64,000 bases of DNA. It comes from Chryseobacterium sp. JM1 (GTDB lineage Bacteria; Bacteroidota; Bacteroidia; Flavobacteriales; Weeksellaceae). The stretch's first letter is position 1. Each line of letters starts with the position of its first letter. The stretch lies in assembly GCF_000737715.1 (NCBI RefSeq), contig NZ_JPRN01000006.1, positions 186,001 to 250,000 of the forward strand, in the 5' to 3' direction. The notes under the pieces are model-generated. The model was not told the DNA's origin. It ran no database searches and saw only the letters and a list, made by a program, of their open reading frames with translations. The position numbers were made by a program, and so were the translations under genes. Shown piece by piece: positions 1 through 9,025 of the stretch.

Positions 1-201
1 TTCGGAAAAAAATCTTTTGATAAAGTTTCTGTACAGACTTCTACGCACAGAATTGCAAAAGATACTGTAAAAGCAATAGTTGCTCCCAAAACAGCAGTTT
101 CGGATTCCCTGAAAAAAGATTCATTATCAAAACCTGCCGGAAAAGTGGTAAAACCAGCTCCGGCCGTTCAAAACAACACTAAGACTCAATGGCAAAAGTA
201 A
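1..201 (+). CDS. C-terminal end of an unidentified protein (5' truncated)
   Basis: The first reading frame is open from the window edge to a TAA at 199-201 and gives 66 residues. They are rich in Lys, Ala, Thr, Ser and Pro (for example KPAGKVVKPAPAV), which looks like a disordered tail rather than a folded domain. The stop overlaps the start of the thioesterase by 13 nt, which suggests translational coupling in one transcript. The family cannot be told because the N-terminal part lies outside the window. Confidence 0.6.
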   Translation, partial: FGKKSFDKVSVQTSTHRIAKDTVKAIVAPKTAVSDSLKKDSLSKPAGKVVKPAPAVQNNTKTQWQK

Positions 202-740
202 AAAAAGCGTCAGAATCCCTGACCATCATGACCAATATTGTTCTTCCGAACGAAACGAACTCTTTAAGAAACCTTTTCGGAGGTGAACTTCTGGCAAAAA
301 TGGACCGTTGTGCTTCCATTTCTGCAGCCAGACACTGTGAAAGAAGAGTTGTAACAGCATCTGTAAATCACGTTTCTTTCAATCATCCTATCCCTGAAGG
401 GGGAGTAGTGGTTCTGGAATCTAAAGTATCCAGAGCGTTCTCAACTTCAATGGAGGTATATGTAGATGTATGGTTGGATGACCCGATCAATCAGAAGAAA
501 ATTCACACCAATGAAGGAATCTATACTTTCGTTGCCGTGGATGAATTCAACCGTCCTATTCCGATCCCGGATATGATCCCGGAAACAGAAGAAGAAAAAC
601 TGAGACATGCTGCGGCGATCAGAAGAAAAGAACTTTCTCTTATCCTTTCCGGAAGAATGAAGCCTCTTGACTCTGTAGAGCTTAAAAAATTGTTCCAAGA
701 GCCGGAAGAAACAAAGGATTCAAAGAAGGATAAAAAATAA
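189..740 (+). CDS. Acyl-CoA thioesterase (hotdog fold, YciA/ACOT type)
   Basis: The 183-residue protein should hydrolyse acyl-CoA to free acid and CoA in the cytoplasm. The segment NLFGGELLAKMD near residues 28-39 is the helix motif typical of YciA/ACOT7 hotdog thioesterases. It is followed by the strand pattern around VTASVNHVSFNHPI and GGVVVLESKV. The C-terminus (about residues 150-183) is charged and lysine-rich (KKDKK) and probably disordered. The start codon lies inside the end of the preceding gene, so the two are probably coupled. The length is that of a single-domain bacterial member. Acyl chain preference cannot be told from sequence alone. Confidence 0.88.
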   Translation: MAKVKKASESLTIMTNIVLPNETNSLRNLFGGELLAKMDRCASISAARHCERRVVTASVNHVSFNHPIPEGGVVVLESKVSRAFSTSMEVYVDVWLDDPINQKKIHTNEGIYTFVAVDEFNRPIPIPDMIPETEEEKLRHAAAIRRKELSLILSGRMKPLDSVELKKLFQEPEETKDSKKDKK

Positions 741-827
741 AACCTGCCTTTGTAAGACTTAAACACAAATAACACAAATGGCTGCACAAATTTTCACAAA
801 TGATTTGTGCGGAATAAATGAAAAAAA

Positions 828-980
828 ATGATGACATCAGGTATGTCAGAGAATGATATATCAAGAATGGTGTATGAAGCAGGATATTGTTCATGCAACA
901 GCAAGCTTGGAATGCTGATCAATTTTAATACCCTCCAGTTTAAAAACTGGGTAAGAAGAGTAATCAATGGTACACTATGA
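828..980 (+). pseudogene. Remnant of a GxxExxY family gene, internally deleted
   Basis: A 50-codon frame begins SENDISRMVYEAGY, which matches the N-terminus of GxxExxY proteins. It ends with KLGMLINFNTLQFKN followed by VRRVINGTL and a stop, which matches the C-terminus of the same family (usually about 120-130 residues). The middle, including the GxxExxY motif and the PD-(D/E)XK-like core, is missing. The two ends are joined in frame by about five residues (CSCNS). The flanks carry the repetitive 'cacaaat' (768-802) and 'attagtgttta' (1008-1045) sequence often seen around such genes in Bacteroidota. I read this as a deletion derivative; expression of a 50-residue product is possible but unlikely to keep function. 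Confidence 0.72.
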
Positions 981-1048
981 AATTCACATTGGTGTCATTT
1001 GTGAAAATAATTAGTGTCATTAGTGTTTAAATCATTAGTGTTTAAAAA

Positions 1049-1981
1049 ATGAAAATTCTCCTTTTAGATAAAAACCATCCTCTCATCACAGAGCAGCTTC
1101 TGGCTAAAAACTTTGTGCTGGAAGAGGATTTTACGTCTTCCTACGATGAGGTCTGCCATAAAATTGAAAATTATGACGGAATCATCATCAGGAGCAGAAT
1201 TCCTTTGGATAAAAACTTTCTTGAAAAGGGAAAGAATCTGAAATTTATCGCCAGGGTAGGAGCCGGAATGGAAAATATTGATATTCCTGTTGCAGAACAA
1301 TTGGGAATACAGTTGATCAATTCTCCCGAAGGCAACAGAGATTCTGTCGCAGAACACGTTGTAGGAATGTTGCTGATTCTGATGAACCGCCTTTTCATTG
1401 CTTCCAATGAAGTGAAAAACGGAATCTGGAAACGGGAAGAGAACAGAGGAGACGAGCTGCTTGGAAAAACAGTAGGCCTTATCGGATACGGAAATATGGG
1501 AAAAGCTACTGCGAAAAGATTCTCAGGATTCGGCTGTAAAGTTGTTTTTCATGATATCCTTCCCGGACTTGCTGATGAGTACGCTTCACAGGTCAGCTTG
1601 GAAGAGCTACGGCAGTCTGCAGATATTGTAAGCCTGCATATTCCGCTTACTTCTGAAACCCACTATCTTATTGATGAAAAGTTTATTTTGGGAATGAAAA
1701 AGGACTTCTATTTTGTCAATACCGCAAGAGGAAAAAATGTAGAAACTAAATATTTAGTTGATGCTTTGAGGTCAGGGAAAGTTAAAGGCGCGTGTCTGGA
1801 CGTTCTCGAGTATGAAAAAGCATCTTTTGAAAACCTTGAAACAGAAAACGAAGATCTCAAGTATCTTCTGGAATCTGAAAAAACAATTGTAACCCCACAC
1901 ATTGCCGGCTGGACTCATCAGAGTAAAGAAAAACTGGCTCAGGTGATTGTAGATAAAATTGTGGAGAAGTTTGCAAGGTAG
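1049..1981 (+). CDS. D-2-hydroxyacid dehydrogenase, NAD-dependent (SerA-like)
   Basis: The 310-residue protein belongs to the D-isomer-specific 2-hydroxyacid dehydrogenases. The NAD-binding loop GYGNMG lies at residues 146-151. The catalytic-type Arg is in NTARG (R227), an acidic residue follows in DVLEYE (about 254), and the His is in PHIAGWT (H284). It lacks the C-terminal ACT domain of the long phosphoglycerate dehydrogenases, so it resembles the short SerA-like reductases. Reduction of a 2-oxoacid or oxidation of 3-phosphoglycerate are both possible; no serC neighbour is present to support serine synthesis. A bidirectional terminator follows at about 2095. Confidence 0.88.
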   Translation: MKILLLDKNHPLITEQLLAKNFVLEEDFTSSYDEVCHKIENYDGIIIRSRIPLDKNFLEKGKNLKFIARVGAGMENIDIPVAEQLGIQLINSPEGNRDSVAEHVVGMLLILMNRLFIASNEVKNGIWKREENRGDELLGKTVGLIGYGNMGKATAKRFSGFGCKVVFHDILPGLADEYASQVSLEELRQSADIVSLHIPLTSETHYLIDEKFILGMKKDFYFVNTARGKNVETKYLVDALRSGKVKGACLDVLEYEKASFENLETENEDLKYLLESEKTIVTPHIAGWTHQSKEKLAQVIVDKIVEKFAR

Positions 1982-2094
1982 TTAATCATCCCCGCTGAAG
2001 GTGCTGATCTGTGTTAGAATATAGTTACAAATCTATTTTTGACGTAATCTTTCCAAATGATTTTCAGTAAATGATATTTTTATTTTCAAATAAT

Positions 2095-2126
2095 AAAAAA
2101 GCACAGATCGTAAGATCTGTGCTTTT
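2095..2126. terminator. Bidirectional rho-independent terminator
   Basis: A perfect 9-bp stem (GCACAGATC at 2101-2109 with GATCTGTGC at 2114-2122) has a GTAA loop. It is preceded by six A and followed by four T. It sits between the converging dehydrogenase and the BspA-like gene and can serve both. Confidence 0.85.
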
Positions 2127-2184
2127 CCATTTATTGCCGGAAGCTGCTATATTTACACAGCAAAAGGCAATTTTTACGTATTGT

Positions 2185-3606
2185 TTATTTTTTTATGAGT
2201 TTGTGTGTACTCTCAGATCCATCGGCTGTTGCAATTTTAATAAAATAGGTTCCGACAGGAATCTGTTGCAGGTTTAATTGATTTGTTTCACCCACTTTGT
2301 TCAATAATGTTTTTCCTGAAGCATCTAAAACCTGTACTGATTTAGTGATGTATTCTGATTTTATAAAGATCATTTCTGAGGCAGGATTTGGGTACAGCAG
2401 TAATTTTGTCTTGCCTGATTTTATTTCTTCAACAAGTAACGAAGGCTCCGAGCAGTTTGGAGAAAAACTGTCTCCAACAAATGTCCAGCCCTTGCTATTA
2501 ATTAATTGATTACGAAATATTTGGCCGCCGTTTCCATAAGTTCTTCCAACTGCTCCCACAAGTCGTCCAAGTGGAGAATTAGGATTTTCAGCCCAGCCTT
2601 TTAATGTTGCCCCATAATTTCCACAATCCAAACCACTATAGCCAAAAATTTCTGTCATATTCACTATTGGAGAAAGGGTCCAGTTGCCTAAATTCCTATT
2701 AAAATTATTGTTAGACCAAAACATACGGGACATGTCGGTAACATTAGATACATCCCAAGAGGAGATGTCCTGGTTGAAACTTGGATAAGAAAACATTTGA
2801 GCCATATTGGTGACATTTGAAGTATTCCAGTTGTTTAATGGTTGGTTAAACGCCTGAGATGCTTCGAACATCAGTGACATATTCTGAACATTTGACACGT
2901 TCCAGGTATTAATATTCTGGTTGAATGCCTTCGCACGATTAAACATTGAACTCATGTTAGTCACATTTGAAACATTCCAGTTGCTAATATCCTGGTTGAA
3001 TGCATCAGCATAAAAGAACATCTGGCTCATATCTGTCACCTTTGAGGTATTCCAACTACCGATTGGTCTATTAAAAGCTTTGGCATTAAAGAATAAATTA
3101 CTCATATTGGTCACGTTGCCTACATTCCAGTTGTTGATATTGTTGACAATGGATAAGTTGGTGCAACCTGAAAAAAACGAGCTTAGATTGGTAACTTGTG
3201 AAAAATCGGGAATATCAGTTGCTGTAATTTGAATATTCGCATATCCGGAAAACATTCCTGATAAATTGGTATTCCAGGTAATTTGCCCCCATTGTGTCAG
3301 TTCAACAACTTTATCTGCATCAGTTCCGGAACCAAGTCTAAAAGTACCGGTAGGCGTAATTGAAATAGCATATGTTCCTATTGAAGGAACGTTTATTTCT
3401 GTTAAACCCGTGTTTCCATTTCCATTACCTGTAATAGCAGAATTGTTCGTCTTTACATATGAGTAGCTATAGACACCCTGGGTATTTAATTTTATTTTTA
3501 GGTTGTTAGCATCGGTCACCAAAAATTTTAACACAAGTGGTGTCTGTGCCCTTAGTGCACCAATGACCAAAAAGAAGAAAGAGAAAAAGTAAATTTTTTT
3601 TAACAT
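2185..3606 (-). CDS. BspA-type (DUF285) repeat surface protein with T9SS sorting tail
   Basis: The 473-residue protein has an N-terminal signal peptide (hydrophobic FFSFFFLVIGAL, then A-Q). Its central part repeats a unit of about 25 residues of the type WNVSNVTNMSSMF, at least seven times between about residues 130 and 340. This is the DUF285/BspA leucine-rich-like repeat found in surface proteins. The C-terminal 75 residues (YPNPASEMIFIKS to HKLIKK) form a type A T9SS sorting domain, so the protein should be secreted across the outer membrane and probably anchored. BspA-like proteins often bind host or matrix ligands; the ligand here is unknown. It appears to be a single-gene unit. Confidence 0.88.
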   Translation of the reverse strand: MLKKIYFFSFFFLVIGALRAQTPLVLKFLVTDANNLKIKLNTQGVYSYSYVKTNNSAITGNGNGNTGLTEINVPSIGTYAISITPTGTFRLGSGTDADKVVELTQWGQITWNTNLSGMFSGYANIQITATDIPDFSQVTNLSSFFSGCTNLSIVNNINNWNVGNVTNMSNLFFNAKAFNRPIGSWNTSKVTDMSQMFFYADAFNQDISNWNVSNVTNMSSMFNRAKAFNQNINTWNVSNVQNMSLMFEASQAFNQPLNNWNTSNVTNMAQMFSYPSFNQDISSWDVSNVTDMSRMFWSNNNFNRNLGNWTLSPIVNMTEIFGYSGLDCGNYGATLKGWAENPNSPLGRLVGAVGRTYGNGGQIFRNQLINSKGWTFVGDSFSPNCSEPSLLVEEIKSGKTKLLLYPNPASEMIFIKSEYITKSVQVLDASGKTLLNKVGETNQLNLQQIPVGTYFIKIATADGSESTHKLIKK

Positions 3607-3955
3607 TTTTATTATTTTTTATTGAGCGCAAAAATACATATTTCCCATAAATAAGACATAAAAACAAAAATTAAAATTGCAGATAATTGCCTAAATTCCG
3701 TATAAATTATTCTTTTTTGCGTTAGTTTATTTAAAATATATATTTCTTGAAAAAAAATTATTAATTTTTTACACTTAAAAAAATAAGTACTTAATCTGAA
3801 TTATAAGAAATTTTCTCCACACTGAGAAGATTTGTGTCATATGATTTTATATTTTTCGAAAGAGCATTTAATAATGTTAAATAATTCATAATGTACGCTC
3901 CGGATTGAGGATTTATTTTGAGTTTTATTAAATTGCTGCTCATTTTTTGATACTC
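3607..3955. other. AT-rich divergent intergenic region
   Basis: This 349-bp gap separates the divergent BspA-like and serine hydrolase genes. No protein of credible length or tRNA is visible. On the minus strand a possible -7 element TATTTTTG lies at 3629-3636, about 25 nt upstream of the BspA-like start, but a well-spaced -33 TTG is not evident. No clear TANNTTTG element was found for the plus-strand gene. The stretch is otherwise A/T homopolymer-rich. Confidence 0.5.
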
Positions 3956-5218
3956 ATGAAGACGCGTAATTTAGTACTTATTGTAACTGTTTTTTTATCC
4001 CTTATTTCTTGTAAAAAAGATGCTGATTCTAAAAAGGCTTCAGCGGAAAATACAACCAACCTTCCGAACTATGGAAACGTAGATCTGAACAGTGTTTTTA
4101 CCAAAGCTGACAGCCAGCTTGGTGACAAAGGAATACTCACGGGATACATCGATCAGTATTACAAAAAAATCTGGGAAGGAGGAAACCTGAGTGGAGGGAT
4201 TCTGGTAGCAAAAGGAGATGAAATTCTATACGAAAACTACAGAGGTTTCGGAAGAGAAGGAAACCAGATGCCAATCGATAAAAATACACCGCTGCATGTG
4301 GCTTCCGTTTCAAAAACTTTGACGGCCATGGCGATGTTGAAGCTGGTAGAAGCCGGAAAAATTAAACTGACAGATCACCTTACCCAATATTTCCCGGGAT
4401 TCCCTTATCCGAACGTTACGGTACAAACGTTACTGGATCAGAGAAGCGGTCTTCCGAAATACGAATATTTCATCACCAAAATACAGCCGGCTCCGGCAGA
4501 ACTGTCCAAGCCTTTCATTACCAATCAGGATGTTCTGGACATGATCATCAAGTATAAGCCGGATCTTGCAAGAGATACAGATACAGGTTTTATGTACTGT
4601 AACACCAATTTTGCGATGTTGGCTCTACTGATCGAGAAGATCACAAAAACTCCTTTTCCACAGGCGATGAAGGAAATGATATTTCAGCCTCTGAAAATGG
4701 AGCACACTTATATTTTCCAGGAGAAAGATATTCCAACAGCGGCACAGTCCTTTTATTACGGTGGAAACAGATTATATCCTCTGGACAGACTTGATCTTAT
4801 TTACGGAGATAAAAATGTGTACACCACGCCAAGAGATCTTTACAATTTCTCAAAAGCCATGTATTCAAAAGATTTCTTAAAGCCTGATCTGATGCAGATG
4901 GTTTTCACGCCATACAGCAATGAAAAATCAGGAATGAATAATTACGGACTTGGCTTCAGGATGAAAATTTTTGACAACGGAGAGAAACTTACGTACCACA
5001 ATGGTTGGTGGCATGGGACCAATTCCGTATTTGCACACCTTCTGAAATCAAAAGTAACAATCGTAGCGATTGGAAATAAATATTCGAATCAGGTGTACAC
5101 AGCCCTTGCTTTATCAGGATTATTTGAAGATTTTCCTGTTCAGAAAGATAAACTTCACAGTGTAATGAACGACAATAAAGATACTTTGAATGCCGGACAT
5201 GAAGTTTTTGGAGAATAA
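3956..5218 (+). CDS. Serine hydrolase lipoprotein (beta-lactamase / class C PBP fold)
   Basis: The 420-residue protein starts best at the ATG at 3956, because it then begins with a compact lipoprotein signal (LSLISC, Cys about residue 19). A TTG start nine bases earlier is the alternative. The serine hydrolase motifs are SVSK (S-x-x-K; the nucleophile Ser with its Lys), YCN (Y-x-N) and HNG within YHNGWWHG (replacing KTG). This is the beta-lactamase/DD-peptidase/esterase superfamily, anchored to a periplasm-facing membrane. Substrate could be peptidoglycan peptide, ester or D-peptide; nothing in the neighbours decides. The next gene follows after 22 nt and may be co-transcribed. Confidence 0.85.
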   Translation: MKTRNLVLIVTVFLSLISCKKDADSKKASAENTTNLPNYGNVDLNSVFTKADSQLGDKGILTGYIDQYYKKIWEGGNLSGGILVAKGDEILYENYRGFGREGNQMPIDKNTPLHVASVSKTLTAMAMLKLVEAGKIKLTDHLTQYFPGFPYPNVTVQTLLDQRSGLPKYEYFITKIQPAPAELSKPFITNQDVLDMIIKYKPDLARDTDTGFMYCNTNFAMLALLIEKITKTPFPQAMKEMIFQPLKMEHTYIFQEKDIPTAAQSFYYGGNRLYPLDRLDLIYGDKNVYTTPRDLYNFSKAMYSKDFLKPDLMQMVFTPYSNEKSGMNNYGLGFRMKIFDNGEKLTYHNGWWHGTNSVFAHLLKSKVTIVAIGNKYSNQVYTALALSGLFEDFPVQKDKLHSVMNDNKDTLNAGHEVFGE

Positions 5219-5240
5219 TGTTTAATTTTGTTAAACATAT

Positions 5241-7004
5241 ATGAAAAGACTTCTTCTATTATTCGTTATCTGTTTTCTTGTACACTCATGTGCAAGAGTA
5301 GGGGCTCCCGTTGGTGGCCCGAAAGATACCTTGGCGCCCAAGTTTTTAAGTTCGAATATTGACACCACAAGAGTCAATGTGAAAAGAGACATCCACGAGC
5401 TCAGGCTGGATTTTGACGAATATATTACCTTAAAGGATATTAATAAAAACCTGATCATTTCTCCGCCTATTAAAAGTATAAAGCGGATCCTTCCTTCGAA
5501 TATCGCTAATAAATATGTGATGATTCAGTGGGAAGATACACTTCAGGCGAATACCACCTATAATTTCAACTTCGGAAACTCTATTGCAGATAATAACGAA
5601 GCCAATATTCTCCGTTATTTCAATTTTGCTTTCTCTACGGGAGATAAACTTGATGACCTGTACATCAGTGGTGATATCATTGATGCCACCGCGATTAAAA
5701 AGAAACAGGGCGAAAATAAGCTTGTTGTAGGCCTTTATCAGGTAAAAGATACCATTAATTATAAGCAGAAACCATATTACATCACTAAGGTAGATGAAGA
5801 TGGCTATTTCGAACTTAATTATCTGACAAAGGGAAAATACAAGATCATCGCCTTTGAAGATGAAAACGGCAATTCTGTTTATGATCCGGGGAAAGAAAAA
5901 ATTGGTTTCCAAAAAGATCCGGTAGATGTTGAAAAATCTATTTCAGGATTAAAATTAAAAGTATATCCGTCCAAAAAGCCTCTGAAATATGCTGAGATGA
6001 AAGAAAATCCGGGTGGAGTGGTCATGACATTTGAAGGGAATCCGGAGAGCGTAAAAATAGCTTCTGTAAGCGATAAACTCAAGGATATCAAATTCACTCA
6101 CCGTCCGAAATCAGATACCGTAAGGATTTGGTTTGATCCGGTGAAAAGCGATGTAGGGCAGACGGTAACAGAGAATCTCAAATTCAGTTATGATACAGGA
6201 ACTAAACAGGATACTGTGTCCGTTTTCTACAAATACAATAAGAAAAATGCTATGGATCTTGAGAATGATAACGGAGGCCCTGCATTAGCCCCGAATTCTG
6301 ATTTTAAGATAAGATCCAATTATATCATTGATCAGATCAGCCCTGAAAAATGGGTCCTGAAGAGCGACAGTTTGACCACACAGGAATTTACAGCCAAAAT
6401 TTCAGAAACAGATCCGTACCAGATCATGATTCATTCAGATTTTGTACCGGGTAAAAAATATCAGCTTACCGTTCCGAAAGAAACCGTTTCATCGTATTAT
6501 GCTAAAAATGTACAGTCAAAACGTTTTGATTTTGAGGCAGAAAAAGTAGATCAGTTCGGAAGTCTGGCGTTTGCCATTCAGAATGCTCCGGAAGCCAGCT
6601 ATTGGATCCAGCTTCTTGATGCTTCGGACAAAGTGGTTTATTCAAGATATACCAAAGGAGACAAAGTGAAATTTGACATCCTGAAACCTAATGAATACAT
6701 TGTCAGGATACTGGTAGACAACAACGGAAATAAATTCTGGGACGTAGCCGATTTCGAAACCGAAACCCCGGCAGAAGATTCATATGTCTTCTACAAAAAA
6801 GCTATTGTAAGGCCACTTTGGGAAACCAAGGAAGACTGGGATCTGAAAGACACCAGAACACTGGATAATCCTAAAGGAACTGTTGCTGCTCCTAAACCTG
6901 CAGAAACTCCAACGGAAGAAGCCCCGAAAGAAACCGTACAGAAAGAAGTAAAAAAAGAACTGAAGTCAGATTCCGGAAACGCAGTACTGACACCGGTAAA
7001 ATAG
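5241..7004 (+). CDS. Ig-like domain lipoprotein (SbsA/Big_5 type)
   Basis: The 587-residue protein has a lipoprotein signal ending in VHSC (Cys 17), followed by RVGAPVGGPKDTLAP. That opening is characteristic of a conserved Bacteroidota family with an N-terminal SbsA-type Ig-like domain (about residues 30-115, ending in FNFAFSTGD). Further beta-rich segments follow. The C-terminus (about 545-587) is a Pro/Glu/Lys-rich tail. It should be an envelope lipoprotein; no enzymatic motif is visible and the function is unknown. It is followed after 4 nt by the haem-binding protein, so the two probably form an operon. Confidence 0.8.
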   Translation: MKRLLLLFVICFLVHSCARVGAPVGGPKDTLAPKFLSSNIDTTRVNVKRDIHELRLDFDEYITLKDINKNLIISPPIKSIKRILPSNIANKYVMIQWEDTLQANTTYNFNFGNSIADNNEANILRYFNFAFSTGDKLDDLYISGDIIDATAIKKKQGENKLVVGLYQVKDTINYKQKPYYITKVDEDGYFELNYLTKGKYKIIAFEDENGNSVYDPGKEKIGFQKDPVDVEKSISGLKLKVYPSKKPLKYAEMKENPGGVVMTFEGNPESVKIASVSDKLKDIKFTHRPKSDTVRIWFDPVKSDVGQTVTENLKFSYDTGTKQDTVSVFYKYNKKNAMDLENDNGGPALAPNSDFKIRSNYIIDQISPEKWVLKSDSLTTQEFTAKISETDPYQIMIHSDFVPGKKYQLTVPKETVSSYYAKNVQSKRFDFEAEKVDQFGSLAFAIQNAPEASYWIQLLDASDKVVYSRYTKGDKVKFDILKPNEYIVRILVDNNGNKFWDVADFETETPAEDSYVFYKKAIVRPLWETKEDWDLKDTRTLDNPKGTVAAPKPAETPTEEAPKETVQKEVKKELKSDSGNAVLTPVK

Positions 7005-7008
7005 AAAT

Positions 7009-7467
7009 ATGAAAACGGTAAAAAAAGTATTGTTCTGGACATTGGTTGCTTTTGCACTGATCCAGTTTATCCCTATTGACAGGGTGAATAAGCCTATTGA
7101 TAAAGCAGCTAATTTTGTGGAGGCAAAGAAAACCCCGGAGAAGATCAGAGATTTGATAAAAGGAGCTTGCTACGACTGTCATTCCAACGAAACGGTATAT
7201 CCTAAATATGCTTACCTCGCACCTATCTCATGGTCTGTAAAAAGCCACGTGAATGAAGGCAGGGAACACCTGAATTTTTCCATTTGGGGAACTTATAACA
7301 AGGAATTAAAGGAGAATATGCTGAGCAAAGCTATTCAGACGGTTCAAAATAAAACGATGCCTATGCCGGGCTATATTGTGTATCACAAAGAAGCCAATCT
7401 TTCCGATGCCGAAAGAACACTGATGGTTCAGTACTTCGAAGAGATGCTGAAATCTAAATCTTACTAA
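7009..7467 (+). CDS. Haem-binding domain protein (Haem_bd family, CxxCH)
   Basis: The 152-residue protein has one N-terminal hydrophobic segment (residues 6-23) and a c-type haem motif CYDCH at residues 54-58. The distal part contains KTMPMPGYIVYH, whose Met residues could supply the axial ligand. This matches the short Haem_bd proteins of Bacteroidota, which are tethered to the membrane and face the periplasm. A role in electron transfer or haem sensing is inferred. It follows the Ig-like lipoprotein gene by 4 nt and is closed by a hairpin at 7475-7538. Confidence 0.85.
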   Translation: MKTVKKVLFWTLVAFALIQFIPIDRVNKPIDKAANFVEAKKTPEKIRDLIKGACYDCHSNETVYPKYAYLAPISWSVKSHVNEGREHLNFSIWGTYNKELKENMLSKAIQTVQNKTMPMPGYIVYHKEANLSDAERTLMVQYFEEMLKSKSY

Positions 7468-7474
7468 AAAAAAT

Positions 7475-7538
7475 CCCACAGATATCACCGTAACACAGTA
7501 TTATTGAAAATAGCTGTGTTTTTTGTGAGATCTGTGGG
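7475..7538. terminator. Branched inverted repeat, likely bidirectional terminator
   Basis: An outer stem CCCACAGAT (7475-7483) pairs with ATCTGTGGG (7530-7538). An inner arm AACACAG (7492-7498) pairs with CTGTGTT (7514-7520). It lies between two converging genes. A-rich sequence precedes the outer stem on the plus strand, which reads as a T-tract on the minus strand. Confidence 0.65.
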
Positions 7539-7543
7539 AAGTA

Positions 7544-8062
7544 TTATAAGTTTTTATTCACATATTCCTCAAAAAACTTTTTCTGAGAATCAAAAGCGAT
7601 GTCATTGAGATCCAATGTACTCAAAGGAATCCAGACAGCTTCTGATATTTCAGAAAGCTCAAGACTGACCTCAAACTTTTCCTGAACGGTATAATCATAA
7701 AAGAGATCGATGGTATTGTAATCAATTTCCTTATACTGATACACATTCGGAAGGCTGGTCAGATACTTTAAATTTGAAATATCCACATCAAGCTGAAGTT
7801 CTTCGAAAAGCTCTCTTTTACAGGTTTCCTCGGCACTTTCCTTCGGATCTACAAAACCTCCGGCCAGATCCAGTTTTCCCTTTTTAGGATTCCTGTTTCT
7901 TCTGGTAAGATAGATTTCATCACCACATCGGATAACAACGGCTACTGCGCCGGCTACGTTATTGTAAAGGGTGAACCCGCATTCAGGACAGCTCCATTTC
8001 TTTTCACCGTCCCAGTGAAGCGTTTCTTTGCCACAGCTTGGGCAATATTTCAATACTTTCAT
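7544..8062 (-). CDS. NUDIX hydrolase with N-terminal zinc ribbon
   Basis: The 172-residue protein starts with a zinc ribbon (C7, C10, C25, C28) as in NudC-like and NUDIX_4 proteins. A complete Nudix box follows, starting at G69 (G-x5-E75-x7-R83-E84-L-x-E87-E88), which binds the metal and hydrolyses a nucleoside diphosphate linked to another group X. It acts in the cytoplasm; the substrate may be ADP-ribose, NADH or an oxidised nucleotide, and sequence does not decide. It is downstream of xerD on the same strand with a 42-nt gap. Confidence 0.87.
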   Translation of the reverse strand: MKVLKYCPSCGKETLHWDGEKKWSCPECGFTLYNNVAGAVAVVIRCGDEIYLTRRNRNPKKGKLDLAGGFVDPKESAEETCKRELFEELQLDVDISNLKYLTSLPNVYQYKEIDYNTIDLFYDYTVQEKFEVSLELSEISEAVWIPLSTLDLNDIAFDSQKKFFEEYVNKNL

Positions 8063-8104
8063 CTGTTTAAAATCGTTTTTTCAAAATTCAGATGGAACTT
8101 CGTA

Positions 8105-9019
8105 TCACTGAGCAATATTAATATTTCTCGGGTGATAGTTCAGGATTACATCCCGAAGTTCTTCTGTCTTCAGATGGGTATAAATCTCCGTAGTGGTAAT
8201 ACTGGAATGTCCCAGCATTTCCTGGATATAACGAAGGTCTGCACCATTCTGTAAAAGGTGTGTAGCAAAAGAATGTCTGAATGTGTGTGGAGATATTTTT
8301 TTGCTTACTCCCGCTTTGTCTGTAAGTTCCTTGATGATCAGAAATACGATCACCCTGGACATAGATGTTCCACGGCTGTTAAGAAACAGCGTATCCTCAT
8401 ACTTTTTATTGATCTTATTGGTAGAACGGACCTCATTGATGTAGGTTTCCAAAAGTTCAGCAGTATAATCTGCCAAAGGAACGAAACGCGTTTTATTGCC
8501 TTTTCCGTTTACTTTGATATACTGTTCTTTGAAATTAATGTTCGAAATTTTAAGGTCAATAAGTTCCGAGACACGTAATCCGCATCCGTACAGAACCTCA
8601 ATGATACAATGATTTCTCTTTCCGAGATCAGAATTGGCCTCGATGGCTGCGATGATCTTATTGATATCCGGCAGGCTCAAGGTGTCAGGAAGATATAATC
8701 CCAGTTTCGGGCCTTCAAGCAGTGACGCAGGATTGTCTTCTCTGAACTCATCTTCAAGAAGAAACTTGAAGAAAGCTTTAATAGAAGAAATCCATCTTGC
8801 CTGAGATCTTTCGCTGAACTTCTGTTTGGAAAGATTGAAGATATATTCCTGTAAGTTTTCATAGCCTATAGCATCCGGACCGACGTTTTCCAGATCCACT
8901 ATGGCATAATCTTTTAATTTTTTGATGTCTCGAATATAGGCATCGAGAGTGTTTTCTGAAAAATTTCTTTCGAAGCGAAGAAATATTTCAAAATCTTTGA
9001 TCTTTTCATCCCAAGTCAT
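8105..9019 (-). CDS. xerD: Site-specific tyrosine recombinase XerD
   Basis: The 304-residue protein has a SAM-like N-terminal core-binding domain (about residues 5-90) and a C-terminal catalytic domain. All tyrosine recombinase residues are visible: R149 (GLRVSEL), K173, H245 and R248 (HTFRHSFATH), H271 (GHSS) and the nucleophile Y280 (IYTHL). Length and absence of element-borne neighbours point to the housekeeping Xer protein that resolves chromosome dimers at dif rather than to an integrase. It sits in a compact minus-strand group with the deaminase and enoyl-CoA hydratase. Confidence 0.92.
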   Translation of the reverse strand: MTWDEKIKDFEIFLRFERNFSENTLDAYIRDIKKLKDYAIVDLENVGPDAIGYENLQEYIFNLSKQKFSERSQARWISSIKAFFKFLLEDEFREDNPASLLEGPKLGLYLPDTLSLPDINKIIAAIEANSDLGKRNHCIIEVLYGCGLRVSELIDLKISNINFKEQYIKVNGKGNKTRFVPLADYTAELLETYINEVRSTNKINKKYEDTLFLNSRGTSMSRVIVFLIIKELTDKAGVSKKISPHTFRHSFATHLLQNGADLRYIQEMLGHSSITTTEIYTHLKTEELRDVILNYHPRNINIAQ

Positions 9020-9025
9020 TTGTGC

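Noticed and set aside
8105..9019. XerD read as the integrase of a mobile element
   Set aside because: Length and all catalytic residues fit housekeeping XerD; no attachment repeats, tRNA gene or phage genes are next to it.
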